Assembly (NCBI GenBank): GCA_905215695.1
Contig: CAJMQN010000008.1
Location: forward strand, 1-64,000
Direction: 5' to 3'
DNA length: 64,000 nt
Source of the DNA: an uncultured bacterium
GTDB lineage: Bacteria; Bacillota; Clostridia; Christensenellales; HGM11417
Below, piece by piece: positions 30,558-38,173 of the stretch (within the stretch, counting starts at the first letter, position 1; every line of letters begins with the position of its first letter). The translations under genes were made by a program, and so were the position numbers. The notes beneath the pieces were generated by a model. The model ran no database searches. It saw only the letters and a list, made by a program, of their open reading frames with translations, and was not told the DNA's origin.

Positions 30558-32072
30558 CTACAGAAGTTCGAGATTTTTTCCGAAGGATTTGCGGAACTCG
30601 GAGGACGCGGAGAGCGCGTCCTTCAGTTCGAGGGAAACGTCCCCCTCTACCTCCGTCTTCATGATGACCGAATCCCCCAAGACGTCGCAGTTGATTCCCA
30701 CGACAAGCCCGGACATACTGCGGTCCAAACTCTCCGCGATGCGGAGCATAACCCCGAGTTTGCGGATCACGTCGAGATCGTCGTCCCCGATAAGGTCTTT
30801 GTACTTCTGCCACTCGGCGAAGTTGAAGTCGTCTTTCTTGTGCGCCGCCGCGACCGCCGCCGCGAGCACGATGTCGCGGTGCGAAATCCCATATAAGTTG
30901 GCGTTCAGAATGATATATGAGGAATGTTTGTGATAGTTGTAGTATTTGATTCTCGTGCCGCAGTCGTGGAGCATACTCGCCACGCGCAGGATTTTGAGGT
31001 ACTGACGCGGGAACTTGTGCAGGACGCGAAGCTGTTTGAAGAGCTGGGTCGCGAGATTGGTCACATGCTCCACGTGCGCCGCGTTCACTTCAAAATACTT
31101 GACGCAGGTCGTCAGAGAATTTCCCAAAACGTCGCTGATGGGCTTTTCGAGCGTGGTCGGGTTCGCATAGTTGAACATGAGACCTTCGCGGAGTCCGCAC
31201 CCCGAAATCGTAACCTTTTGGAAGTTCAGATAGTTGAAAAAGGACTTCATGAGCGCCATCGCGCAGGGCAGAATGTCCGCCCGCCCCGTGGACAGTCCCT
31301 TGATCTTCATTTTCTTATCGAGGTCGAGTACCTTGATCATATCGTAAATACTGCTGAATTCCGTGCTCGGCACGACGTAGTTGTGCGCCATTTCGAGGGG
31401 ATACTTCTTGACCTTGCGGCTGATTTTGCCGAGGTTGCGGAAGGAGCCGCCCACGCCGATAAATTGCGCTTCGGGGTCGATTTCCTTGAGCCAGGGGAGT
31501 TTGTCGAGCTGTTCGGTAAAGAAATCTTCGATGCGTTTCGCCTGCTCTTCGGGACGTCCCCCGTCCACGCTGAACATCTCGGTCAGCGTCACCGCGCCGA
31601 AGGGCAGCGTCTCATAGGCGAGAATATTCCTGCGGTTGTAGTAGATGATCTTCGTACTTCCCCCGCCGATTTCCAAAATCACGCCCTTGGGGATGTCCAT
31701 GGAGTTGATGACGCCGTGATAGACGAGCGCCGCCTCCTCTTCCGCCGTCAACACCTTGACTTTGATTCCCGAGGTGGAGAGGACTTCCTCCAAAAAGCCT
31801 TTCTGATTTTTGGCACGGCGAACAGCCGCGGTTCCCACCGCGATAATCTTGTCCACCTGATATGCGTCGCACAATTTACGGAAGGATTTGAGCGTCTTAA
31901 TGGTCTGTACCACCCGCGCGGGCTTTAAAAACCCGTCCCGCTCCATGTCCTGTCCCAGCCGGACAGACTCCTTCAATTCGTCAAAGACGACAAACTGACC
32001 TCCCGGGAAGATCTTGACGAGCACAAGTCTCGCATTGTTCGATCCCAGGTCGATAATTCCGATTTTTTCCAA
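30558..32072 (-). CDS. ppx: Ppx/GppA-family phosphatase with HD domain
   Basis: A 504-residue protein: actin-fold Ppx/GppA part with GIIDLGSNNARLVL (residues 5-18) and VILEIGGGSTKIIYY (near 142), then a C-terminal HD-type domain with MLHDCGTRIKYYNYHKHSSY. It is an exopolyphosphatase or pppGpp phosphatase; sequence does not decide between them. The TTG at 32070-32072 is preferred because AAGAGG lies 9 nt upstream and the protein then starts at the family N-terminus; the open frame continues upstream across the promoter. Downstream of the rnf operon without a clear terminator between. Confidence 0.9.
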   Translation of the reverse strand: MEKIGIIDLGSNNARLVLVKIFPGGQFVVFDELKESVRLGQDMERDGFLKPARVVQTIKTLKSFRKLCDAYQVDKIIAVGTAAVRRAKNQKGFLEEVLSTSGIKVKVLTAEEEAALVYHGVINSMDIPKGVILEIGGGSTKIIYYNRRNILAYETLPFGAVTLTEMFSVDGGRPEEQAKRIEDFFTEQLDKLPWLKEIDPEAQFIGVGGSFRNLGKISRKVKKYPLEMAHNYVVPSTEFSSIYDMIKVLDLDKKMKIKGLSTGRADILPCAMALMKSFFNYLNFQKVTISGCGLREGLMFNYANPTTLEKPISDVLGNSLTTCVKYFEVNAAHVEHVTNLATQLFKQLRVLHKFPRQYLKILRVASMLHDCGTRIKYYNYHKHSSYIILNANLYGISHRDIVLAAAVAAAHKKDDFNFAEWQKYKDLIGDDDLDVIRKLGVMLRIAESLDRSMSGLVVGINCDVLGDSVIMKTEVEGDVSLELKDALSASSEFRKSFGKNLELL

Positions 32073-32121
32073 AGCAACCAACCTCTTGTTCAATATTTCA
32101 TTTTCACCCAAATTCCCGTCA

Positions 32122-32150
32122 ATTATAACACAGCATTTCCCGCTTGTACA
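32122..32150 (-). promoter_or_regulatory. ppx promoter
   Basis: TGTACA (32145-32150), 17-bp spacer, TATAAT (32122-32127); leader of about 45 nt. Confidence 0.65.
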
Positions 32151-32228
32151 GACCCCCAAAGCATTTTTGTGCAAAGTACCCAATATTCCTTTGCGTTTTT
32201 ACTAAATATGCCCAATTCTTTACAAAAT

Positions 32229-33089
32229 TCAGAGGTCGCTTTTTGTCGAAAAACCGCCGCGCGTTAAGACTCGTTCGGCATTTAGTTCTTTTATACACTT
32301 TGACGGGCACTTTGAAACGCATGTACCGCACCCCGTGCATTTTTTGTAATCGATGACGGGAAGGTTGTCCCGCATCTCTATCGCGCCCTCGGGACAGTTC
32401 TTTACACACAGTCCGCAGGCGATACAACCGCCCGTGCAGTGCTCCCGCACTTCCCTGCCCTTGCAGTGACTCATGCAGGCGACATACACCTTCGCCCTGC
32501 GCGGAACGCGCGATATCAGCGCTTTCGGACAAGCCGCGATGCACTGTCCGCAGGAGATACATTTTGACGGGTCAACCGCGGAAACGGAGTTCTCGTCTAA
32601 GCGAATCGCGTCCTTGCCGCACGCCTTGGTACAGCTCCCCAAGCCCATGCACCCGACAGGGCACTCCTTGCGACCGCCGGCTAAAAGCTGCGCGCTCTGA
32701 CAGTCGCCGTAACCCATGTACGCGTACTTATCCTTGCACTTTTTTCCGCCGTTGCACCGCACGACGGCGACGGTCTCCTCCCCGCCCGCGTCCCCGCTCC
32801 CGAGGATTTCCGCAATCTTCTCGCGGGAGGCTTTCGGGGTGGACTGACAGGCGGAAAGGCTCGCCTTTCCCTCTACGAGCGCCGAGGCAAACCCTTCGCA
32901 CCCCGCGTAACCGCACCCGCCGCAGTTCGCCTTGGGAAGGTGCGCCGCGACCTCGTCGATGCGCGGGTCTCTATAGACCGCGAGTTTTTTGGACAGAAAC
33001 ACGAGCAAGACCGCGAATACCGCCGCGACCGCGAGCAGAATGAACGCGGGAATCAGGATTTTCATGGCGTCTATTGCAAAAAACAGCAT
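32229..33089 (-). CDS. rnfB: RNF complex subunit B, electron-transfer iron-sulfur protein
   Basis: A 286-residue membrane-anchored ferredoxin-type subunit that passes electrons from ferredoxin into the complex. An N-terminal membrane helix (residues 9-31) is followed by the 4Fe-4S domain NCGGCGYAGCEGF (Cys 56, 59, 64), then CMGLGSCTKAC, CISCGQCIAACP, CIACGLCVKNCP and CTGCGTCVSKCP, so several clusters in all. AGGAGG precedes the ATG at 33087-33089. Last gene of rnfCDGEAB. Confidence 0.95.
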   Translation of the reverse strand: MLFFAIDAMKILIPAFILLAVAAVFAVLLVFLSKKLAVYRDPRIDEVAAHLPKANCGGCGYAGCEGFASALVEGKASLSACQSTPKASREKIAEILGSGDAGGEETVAVVRCNGGKKCKDKYAYMGYGDCQSAQLLAGGRKECPVGCMGLGSCTKACGKDAIRLDENSVSAVDPSKCISCGQCIAACPKALISRVPRRAKVYVACMSHCKGREVREHCTGGCIACGLCVKNCPEGAIEMRDNLPVIDYKKCTGCGTCVSKCPSKCIKELNAERVLTRGGFSTKSDL

Positions 33090-33099
33090 GTTCGACCTC

Positions 33100-33678
33100 C
33101 TAACCCAGCGTCACGGACGCAAAGCCCGCAAACGCCATCGCCATGATCGCCGCCGCGACCAACGTGATCGGGAATCCTTTGAAACTCTCGGGAATCTGCG
33201 CCTTGACAAGTTTTTCGCGGATACCCGCGAGGAGGACGATTGCGACCGTGAAGCCGATCCCCGAACCCACGCCGTTGATAAAGCTCGAGAGAAGATTGTA
33301 GTTCTCGGTGATATTGAGAATCGCCACGCCCAGCACCGCGCAGTTCGTCGTAATCAAGGGCAGATACACCCCGAGCGCGTTGTAGAGAGAGGGAGAAAAC
33401 TTTTTGACCACCATCTCCACAATCTGCACGAGCGAGGCGATGACGAGAATAAAGGCGATCGTCTTTAAGTATTCGAGCCCGAGCGGGGCAAGGACGAGCG
33501 CGTACAGCGCGTAGGTGATGACGCTCGAAATCGCCATGACGAAGATGACCGCCATGCCCATGCCGAGCGCGGTCTCCGTCTTTTTGGAGACGCCGAGAAA
33601 GGGACAGATTCCGAGGAACTTGGACAGAACAAAGTTGTTGACGAGCACCGAAGTCACGAGAAGAAAGACATATTGCAT
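33100..33678 (-). CDS. rnfA: RNF complex subunit A
   Basis: A 192-residue protein with six membrane helices, beginning QYVFLLVTSVLVNNFVLSKF and carrying GICPFLGVSKKTETALGMG with the conserved Cys that binds a membrane-embedded iron-sulfur centre between RnfA and RnfE. Part of the Na+ (or H+) translocating ferredoxin:NAD+ oxidoreductase. GGAGG precedes the ATG; rnfE ends 1 bp upstream. Confidence 0.96.
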   Translation of the reverse strand: MQYVFLLVTSVLVNNFVLSKFLGICPFLGVSKKTETALGMGMAVIFVMAISSVITYALYALVLAPLGLEYLKTIAFILVIASLVQIVEMVVKKFSPSLYNALGVYLPLITTNCAVLGVAILNITENYNLLSSFINGVGSGIGFTVAIVLLAGIREKLVKAQIPESFKGFPITLVAAAIMAMAFAGFASVTLG

Positions 33679-33679
33679 G

Positions 33680-34312
33680 TTAAGAGTCCTCCCTCTTGTT
33701 CTTCTTTTTGCTCTTCTTCGCGGAAATCCAGTTGAAGAGCGCCATCAACAGCCCGAACATGAGAAAGCCGCCCGCGGGCAGGACAAAGAGTCCGATTTTC
33801 GGCACTGCGGCGGGCAGAATCCCGAGTCCCGCGATACTGCCGCTCGCAAGGAACTCCCGACAGGCGCCGATGAGCGTGAGCGAGAGCGTAAACCCGAGTC
33901 CCATAAACAGTCCGTCCGCCGCGCTCGCAAGCACGGGGTTTTGGCTCGCAAAACTCTCCGCACGGGCGAAGATGATACAGTTGACCACGATGAGCGAAAT
34001 AAACACGCCCAATGTCTCGTAGAGGTCGGGCAAAAATTTGCTCATCAGCATTTCGATCAGCGTCACGAAGGTTGCGATGATGACGATATAGGCGGGTATG
34101 CGCACCTTGTCGGGTATCACTTTGCGCAATGCCGAGATGATGACGTTTGAAAACAGCAGGACAAAGGTCGTCGCAAGCCCCATCGCAAGCCCGGATATGA
34201 GACTCGTCGTGACCGCCAGCGTCGGACAGGTGCCGAGCACCAACCGAAAGGTCGGATTGGAGGTCAGAAGCCCGTTTTTGGCTATCTTTTTGAGATCGTT
34301 TGCCGTCGTCAT
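33680..34312 (-). CDS. rnfE: RNF complex subunit E
   Basis: A 210-residue homologue of RnfA with six membrane helices and the matching cysteine block LVLGTCPTLAVTTSL. It pairs with RnfA in inverted topology in the membrane core. It starts MTTANDLKKIAKNG with GGAGGGG upstream; ATGA overlap of 4 bp with rnfG. A basic tail (SAKKSKKKNKREDS) ends in the cytoplasm. The longer frame upstream is not coding. Confidence 0.95.
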   Translation of the reverse strand: MTTANDLKKIAKNGLLTSNPTFRLVLGTCPTLAVTTSLISGLAMGLATTFVLLFSNVIISALRKVIPDKVRIPAYIVIIATFVTLIEMLMSKFLPDLYETLGVFISLIVVNCIIFARAESFASQNPVLASAADGLFMGLGFTLSLTLIGACREFLASGSIAGLGILPAAVPKIGLFVLPAGGFLMFGLLMALFNWISAKKSKKKNKREDS

Positions 34313-34875
34313 ACTTCCCCTCCCAAATACGCGCACATGAATTCCGCCAGCGCCGCCATGGCGTTTTTCGTCCCGCGGGAGGAATAGGTCGCTCCCGACG
34401 CCCCGTCGATGTCGTCCGAAAGATTGAGCGCGCGGTTCAGCTCTTCCACGGTCTTGCCCGTAAAGCGGGCAAAAAAGCTCTCGTTCTTGAGCGCGCTGTC
34501 CGAAATGCCCGGGGTCTCCTTGTTTGTACCCACCCGAATTTCGCGCAGGACGTTCCCCTCGAGGAGCACATAAAATTCGATGTCCCCTCCGTACCCCTTG
34601 TGCCCGGTCACGACCGCCGCATACCAAGTCGTTTCCCCCTCTTCCACAAAGAGATAGCCGATGCTCCCGCGCTCGAGATTCGTCCGATACCCCGAGAGGT
34701 CGGCGGCAACGTACGAGCCGGGGCGGATTTCCTCTATCTTTTTGGAGGCGCGCGCCGCCCGCTCTTCCTCCGTGATTGCCGTGACCTGCGAAACGAGTCC
34801 CAACAGAAGTCCCGCCGCAAGGGCGATACAAGAGAGGACGAGAACGCATTTGACGAAAAGTTTTTTGTCGCTCAT
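34309..34875 (-). CDS. rnfG: RNF complex subunit G, covalent flavoprotein
   Basis: A 188-residue protein with one N-terminal membrane anchor (VKCVLVLSCIALAAGLLLGL) and an FMN-binding domain outside the membrane. The flavinylation motif DGASGATYSSRG (SGAT-type) holds the Thr that carries FMN. Substrate-side residues GHKGYGGDIEF and the KNESFFARF helix fit. Overlaps rnfD and rnfE by 4 bp each. Confidence 0.95.
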   Translation of the reverse strand: MSDKKLFVKCVLVLSCIALAAGLLLGLVSQVTAITEEERAARASKKIEEIRPGSYVAADLSGYRTNLERGSIGYLFVEEGETTWYAAVVTGHKGYGGDIEFYVLLEGNVLREIRVGTNKETPGISDSALKNESFFARFTGKTVEELNRALNLSDDIDGASGATYSSRGTKNAMAALAEFMCAYLGGEV

Positions 34876-35918
34876 TCCGTCGCCTCCTTCGTCTTTTTCT
34901 CTCTCTTCGCTCTTGGAGGGCGCTTTTCTCTCTTCTTTTTCACACTGCCGAAGGGTTTGGGCAGGAGGAATTTGTCGAGCAGGGGGGCAACGATGTTCCC
35001 GAGCAGAATGGCGAAACTCATGCCTTCGGGCATGCTCGAGAATTCGCGCAAAAATACCGTAAAGAACCCGATCAAGACCGCGTAGATGACCTGCGCAAGT
35101 CTGCCGTTGGGACTCGAGGAGTAATCCGTCGCCATAAAGATTGCGCCGAGCATGACGCCGCCGGAGAGCAGCGCATAGGGCACTTCGGTAAAGTCACCCG
35201 AAAAAATCAGCGTAAACAGAGCCACGCTCGCGAGCACGCAGACCGGAATTTTCCAGTCGATGACCCGCCGGATACAGAGATAGACGCCGCCGAGGAGCAG
35301 GCACATTGCGCTCGTCTCCCCGATGCTCCCGCCCGTGTTTCCGAGAAAGAGGTTCAAAAGTCCCGTCCGTTCGGCGAGCGGCGTCGCGTGCGTGAAACCG
35401 TCAAGACTGGAATTTGCGGGCAGATATGTAAACAGATTGAAATTGAACCAACTTTCCCCTGCCGCGTAGTCGATTGGGGAGATAAAGTAGCGGGTCATGA
35501 CCGTCGTAAAGGACAAAAGGAGAAAGACCCGTGCGGTCGCAGCGGGGTTCGCGAAGTTCTTACCGAGTCCGCCGAAGAGCATTTTCACGAGCCAAATCGC
35601 GAAGAAACTTCCGAGAATCCCCACATAGAAGGGGGCGGCGGGCGGAAGATTGAGACCGAGAATGAGTCCCGTGACTGCCGCCGAACAGTCCCCGACGGTC
35701 TGCGGGGTTTTTCGCGCGAGATTCCAGAGAAATTCAAATAAAATACAGCACCCGACACAGAGCAGAATGTTGAAGAGTGCGTACGCGCCGAAGAACACCA
35801 CGCCCGCAACCGCCGCCGGCACAAGGGCGATGAGAACGTCCGTCATAATCCCCCGCGTCGTCGCGGGGGAGGCGATGTGCGGCGAACTTCCCACAATGCG
35901 CTTGACGTCTTCGCTCAT
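34872..35918 (-). CDS. rnfD: RNF complex subunit D
   Basis: A 348-residue membrane subunit (NqrB/RnfD family) with about nine helices. The region SLDGFTHATPLAE contains the ATPL-type flavinylation site. SSPHIASPATTRGIM near the start is the usual RnfD opening. The C-terminal 30 residues are strongly basic. Start ATG at 35916-35918 overlaps the rnfC stop by 4 bp; a longer frame upstream is only a shadow of rnfC. Confidence 0.95.
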   Translation of the reverse strand: MSEDVKRIVGSSPHIASPATTRGIMTDVLIALVPAAVAGVVFFGAYALFNILLCVGCCILFEFLWNLARKTPQTVGDCSAAVTGLILGLNLPPAAPFYVGILGSFFAIWLVKMLFGGLGKNFANPAATARVFLLLSFTTVMTRYFISPIDYAAGESWFNFNLFTYLPANSSLDGFTHATPLAERTGLLNLFLGNTGGSIGETSAMCLLLGGVYLCIRRVIDWKIPVCVLASVALFTLIFSGDFTEVPYALLSGGVMLGAIFMATDYSSSPNGRLAQVIYAVLIGFFTVFLREFSSMPEGMSFAILLGNIVAPLLDKFLLPKPFGSVKKKREKRPPRAKREKKTKEATE

Positions 35919-37201
35919 AGCTTTTTCTCCCGTATTTTTTTCTTGGCGAGCCGGATGCTCTGTACAAGCGGTCGCTTGGAGGGACAGGAATAGGCGCAGC
36001 TTCCGCACTCGATACAGCTCATTGCGCCGTAGCGTTTTGCCGTTTCGAGATCGCCCGCAATCGAATAATTGTCGATGTACATGGGCATCAAATTCATGGG
36101 ACAGGCGTCCCGACACCTGCCGCAGTTGATGCAGGGGCGCACGGGCGCAAGATTGAGTTCCCGCCCGGTCAGGAGCAGAATTCCGCTCGTCCCCTTCGTC
36201 ACGCTCGGCTCGAGGTCGGACATCGCAAATCCCATCATCGGACCGCCCGAGATGATTTTGACGGGTTCTTCCAAAACTCCCCCGCAGAAGTCAACAACCT
36301 CCCGACAACTTGTCCCCGTCGGAACGAGAAGATTTTTCGGGTGCGCGACCGCGCCCCCCGAAACCGTCAGCACCCGCTCATAGAGGGGCTTGCCCTTTCG
36401 GCACGCCTCGCTCGTCGCAAGCGCGGTCTGGATATTGGAGACCACGCACCCCACGTCCATCGGGAGACCTCCGTCCGGCACTTTGCGTTTCGTCAGAGCG
36501 TAAATGAGCTGTTTTTCGGCGCCCTGCGGATATTTCGTCTTTAAGAGAACGACCGAATATTTGCCCAGCGCGCGCAGCGTTTCCGCCGCGTCGGGCTTGT
36601 TGTCTTCGACACCCACGAGCACTTTTTCCGCGCCGAGCGCACGGGCAAGAAGCAAAATGCCGTCCGCAACCTCTTCGGCGCGCTCGAGCATAATGCGGTA
36701 GTCGCAGGTTAAATACGGCTCGCATTCCGCGCCGTTGATGACGAGCGTGTCGATTTTTTTGTCCTTGGGCGGGGAGAGCTTGACATGCAGGGGAAAACTT
36801 GCGCCGCCCATGCCCGTGATGCCCGCCGCGCGCACCCGTTCTACGATTTCCTCTGGAGAGGGGTCTGAAAGTTCCGAAAAGCTCGCTTCCTCTACCCCGC
36901 GGTCGTTGCGGATTCGCACGTGCGGCACAAGCATGCCCGTCGCATTCTGTTTTCCCTCAAAGCCGACGACTTCCCCGGTCACCGAGGAGAATACGTCCGC
37001 AGATAAGTATTTGTCGCTCGTCGCAATGAGCTGTCCGCGCAGAACCCTGTCCCCCGCCTGCACCACGGGCGTCGTCATCGCTCCCACATGCTGCGAAAGC
37101 GGAATCAGGACTTCGTCCGGCGCGGGCATGATTTCGATTGCCCTGTCCCGCGTAGCGGACTTGTTTTCGCGTGGATGCACCCCTCTTCGAAATGTTGGCA
37201 T
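35915..37201 (-). CDS. rnfC: RNF complex subunit C, NADH-binding
   Basis: A 428-residue peripheral subunit that docks NAD(H). It has the flavin/NADH block GITGMGGASFPLHVKL, the SLBB region, and two 4Fe-4S motifs near the C-terminus: CINCGRCRDACPMNLMP and CIECGSCAYSCPSKRPL. It starts MPTFRRGVHPRENK at the ATG 37199-37201 with GGACGGAGAG upstream. It opens the operon rnfC-D-G-E-A-B, whose order is the standard clostridial one. Confidence 0.96.
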   Translation of the reverse strand: MPTFRRGVHPRENKSATRDRAIEIMPAPDEVLIPLSQHVGAMTTPVVQAGDRVLRGQLIATSDKYLSADVFSSVTGEVVGFEGKQNATGMLVPHVRIRNDRGVEEASFSELSDPSPEEIVERVRAAGITGMGGASFPLHVKLSPPKDKKIDTLVINGAECEPYLTCDYRIMLERAEEVADGILLLARALGAEKVLVGVEDNKPDAAETLRALGKYSVVLLKTKYPQGAEKQLIYALTKRKVPDGGLPMDVGCVVSNIQTALATSEACRKGKPLYERVLTVSGGAVAHPKNLLVPTGTSCREVVDFCGGVLEEPVKIISGGPMMGFAMSDLEPSVTKGTSGILLLTGRELNLAPVRPCINCGRCRDACPMNLMPMYIDNYSIAGDLETAKRYGAMSCIECGSCAYSCPSKRPLVQSIRLAKKKIREKKL

Positions 37202-37231
37202 TCTCTCCGTCCTTTCAAGTTTTACCCCAAA

Positions 37232-37260
37232 AGTGTACCATTTTCGACAGGAAAAGTAAA
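37232..37260 (-). promoter_or_regulatory. rnf operon promoter
   Basis: TTTACT (37255-37260), 17-bp spacer, TACACT (37232-37237) with extended TGG; leader of about 25 nt. Confidence 0.65.
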
Positions 37261-37277
37261 CAGATTTCGGAAGATTT

Positions 37278-37625
37278 TCAGGCGTCCGCGCTTGTGACGA
37301 CCGACCAGACCGCGAGTACGACGAGAAACGCGCCGAATGCGCGGGCGAGAATCCCGCTGTCAAGCGCGCGCGCCGCAAAGGCGCCCGCCACCGCAAACAG
37401 GATTGCGGGGATCACGACTTCCCAATAATTTTTGCGCTCGATGAGTCCGTTTTTGGTGTGAAGCCAGACCGAGAGAATCGCCATGGGAACGAAGGAAAGA
37501 AGATTGATGCCCTGCGCCGCCTTTTGGTCCACGCCCATCAGCCGCAGGAGCGGGATGAGCGCCGTACCGCCGCCCATGCCCATGCCGCCGAGAATCCCGG
37601 ACAAAAAACCGATGACAAATACCAT
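37278..37625 (-). CDS. Half-size TSUP (TauE/SafE) membrane protein, second partner
   Basis: A 115-residue protein with four membrane segments and the family half-repeat GFLSGILGGMGMGGGTALIP. TSUP transporters (sulfite, sulfonate or organic-acid exporters) usually hold two such halves in ~250 residues; here the other half is the gene 1 bp upstream. The ATG has AGGAGG in the end of that gene, so it is a separate designed gene and not a frameshift remnant. Substrate unknown. Confidence 0.8.
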   Translation of the reverse strand: MVFVIGFLSGILGGMGMGGGTALIPLLRLMGVDQKAAQGINLLSFVPMAILSVWLHTKNGLIERKNYWEVVIPAILFAVAGAFAARALDSGILARAFGAFLVVLAVWSVVTSADA

Positions 37626-37626
37626 A

Positions 37627-37986
37627 TTATCCTCCTATCATCATGCGTATGCCCGCGACCGCGAGCAGTATGGAAAACAGGATACGAATGGTCCGCGGAT
37701 TCATCTTCTTGAGAAGGATGGACCCCGTAAAGCCCCCCGCAAACACGCCGAGCGTGGAGAGAAGGAGCATGGGGATATCCAGACTTCCGAAACTCAAATA
37801 GAAAATCCCGCTCACCACGCTGATGGGGAGCATGACCGCAATCGCCGTGGCGTGCGCCTTTTTGGTCTCAAGTTTTAAGACATTGTGAAGCGCGGGAACG
37901 CAGATCATGCCCCCGCCGCCCCCGAACAGACCGTTGATAAAGCCGATCAGCGCGCCCGCAATGTAGAATTTTATTTTATGCTTCAT
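37627..37986 (-). CDS. Half-size TSUP (TauE/SafE) membrane protein, first partner
   Basis: A 119-residue protein with four membrane segments and the half-repeat GALIGFINGLFGGGGGMICV followed by KKAHATAIAVMLP. It pairs with the gene immediately downstream, giving a likely heterodimer in place of one two-domain transporter. No strong ribosome site is seen before the ATG. Starts the two-gene unit. Confidence 0.8.
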   Translation of the reverse strand: MKHKIKFYIAGALIGFINGLFGGGGGMICVPALHNVLKLETKKAHATAIAVMLPISVVSGIFYLSFGSLDIPMLLLSTLGVFAGGFTGSILLKKMNPRTIRILFSILLAVAGIRMMIGG

Positions 37987-38067
37987 ACAGTTTTCACCAA
38001 ATTATCACCCAAGCAGAGTATTCTAATGTTTAGTTTGAGAAATTTCTCGGAAAGTATGAGTTTTTTA

Positions 38068-38096
38068 TTGCTTAATTTTCCAATTTATATTAAAAT
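38068..38096 (+). promoter_or_regulatory. Promoter of the large surface protein gene
   Basis: TTGCTT (38068-38073), 17-bp spacer, TAAAAT (38091-38096); leader of about 70 nt before the ATG at 38174. Confidence 0.7.
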
Positions 38097-38173
38097 AGAT
38101 GTATTATTGCGTGGAAAGTCTTTCGATCTCCCGCAGAACAACGAAAACTTTTAAAGGTAATGGTGGTAAGCAT

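Noticed and set aside
29146..30813. A 969-codon minus-strand frame extending the ferritin-like gene upstream
   Set aside because: The added part is antisense to lysA, crosses both promoters and the good ribosome site at 29150, and has no protein-like pattern. GC-rich genes often leave the opposite frame open.
32083..32121. Three-codon mini-ORF (Met-Lys-Tyr-stop) before ppx as a regulatory leader
   Set aside because: Too short and without a terminator or alternative structure; chance ATG is more likely.
32073..32228. Terminator after rnfB
   Set aside because: Only a weak 6-bp hairpin (GCAAAG/CTTTGC) without a T-run is seen, so I could not support one; rnf transcripts may read into ppx.
38099..38173. 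Upstream start for the large surface protein at 38099
   Set aside because: That ATG is 2 nt after the -10 hexamer and would fall before the transcription start; the encoded lead has no signal-peptide logic.
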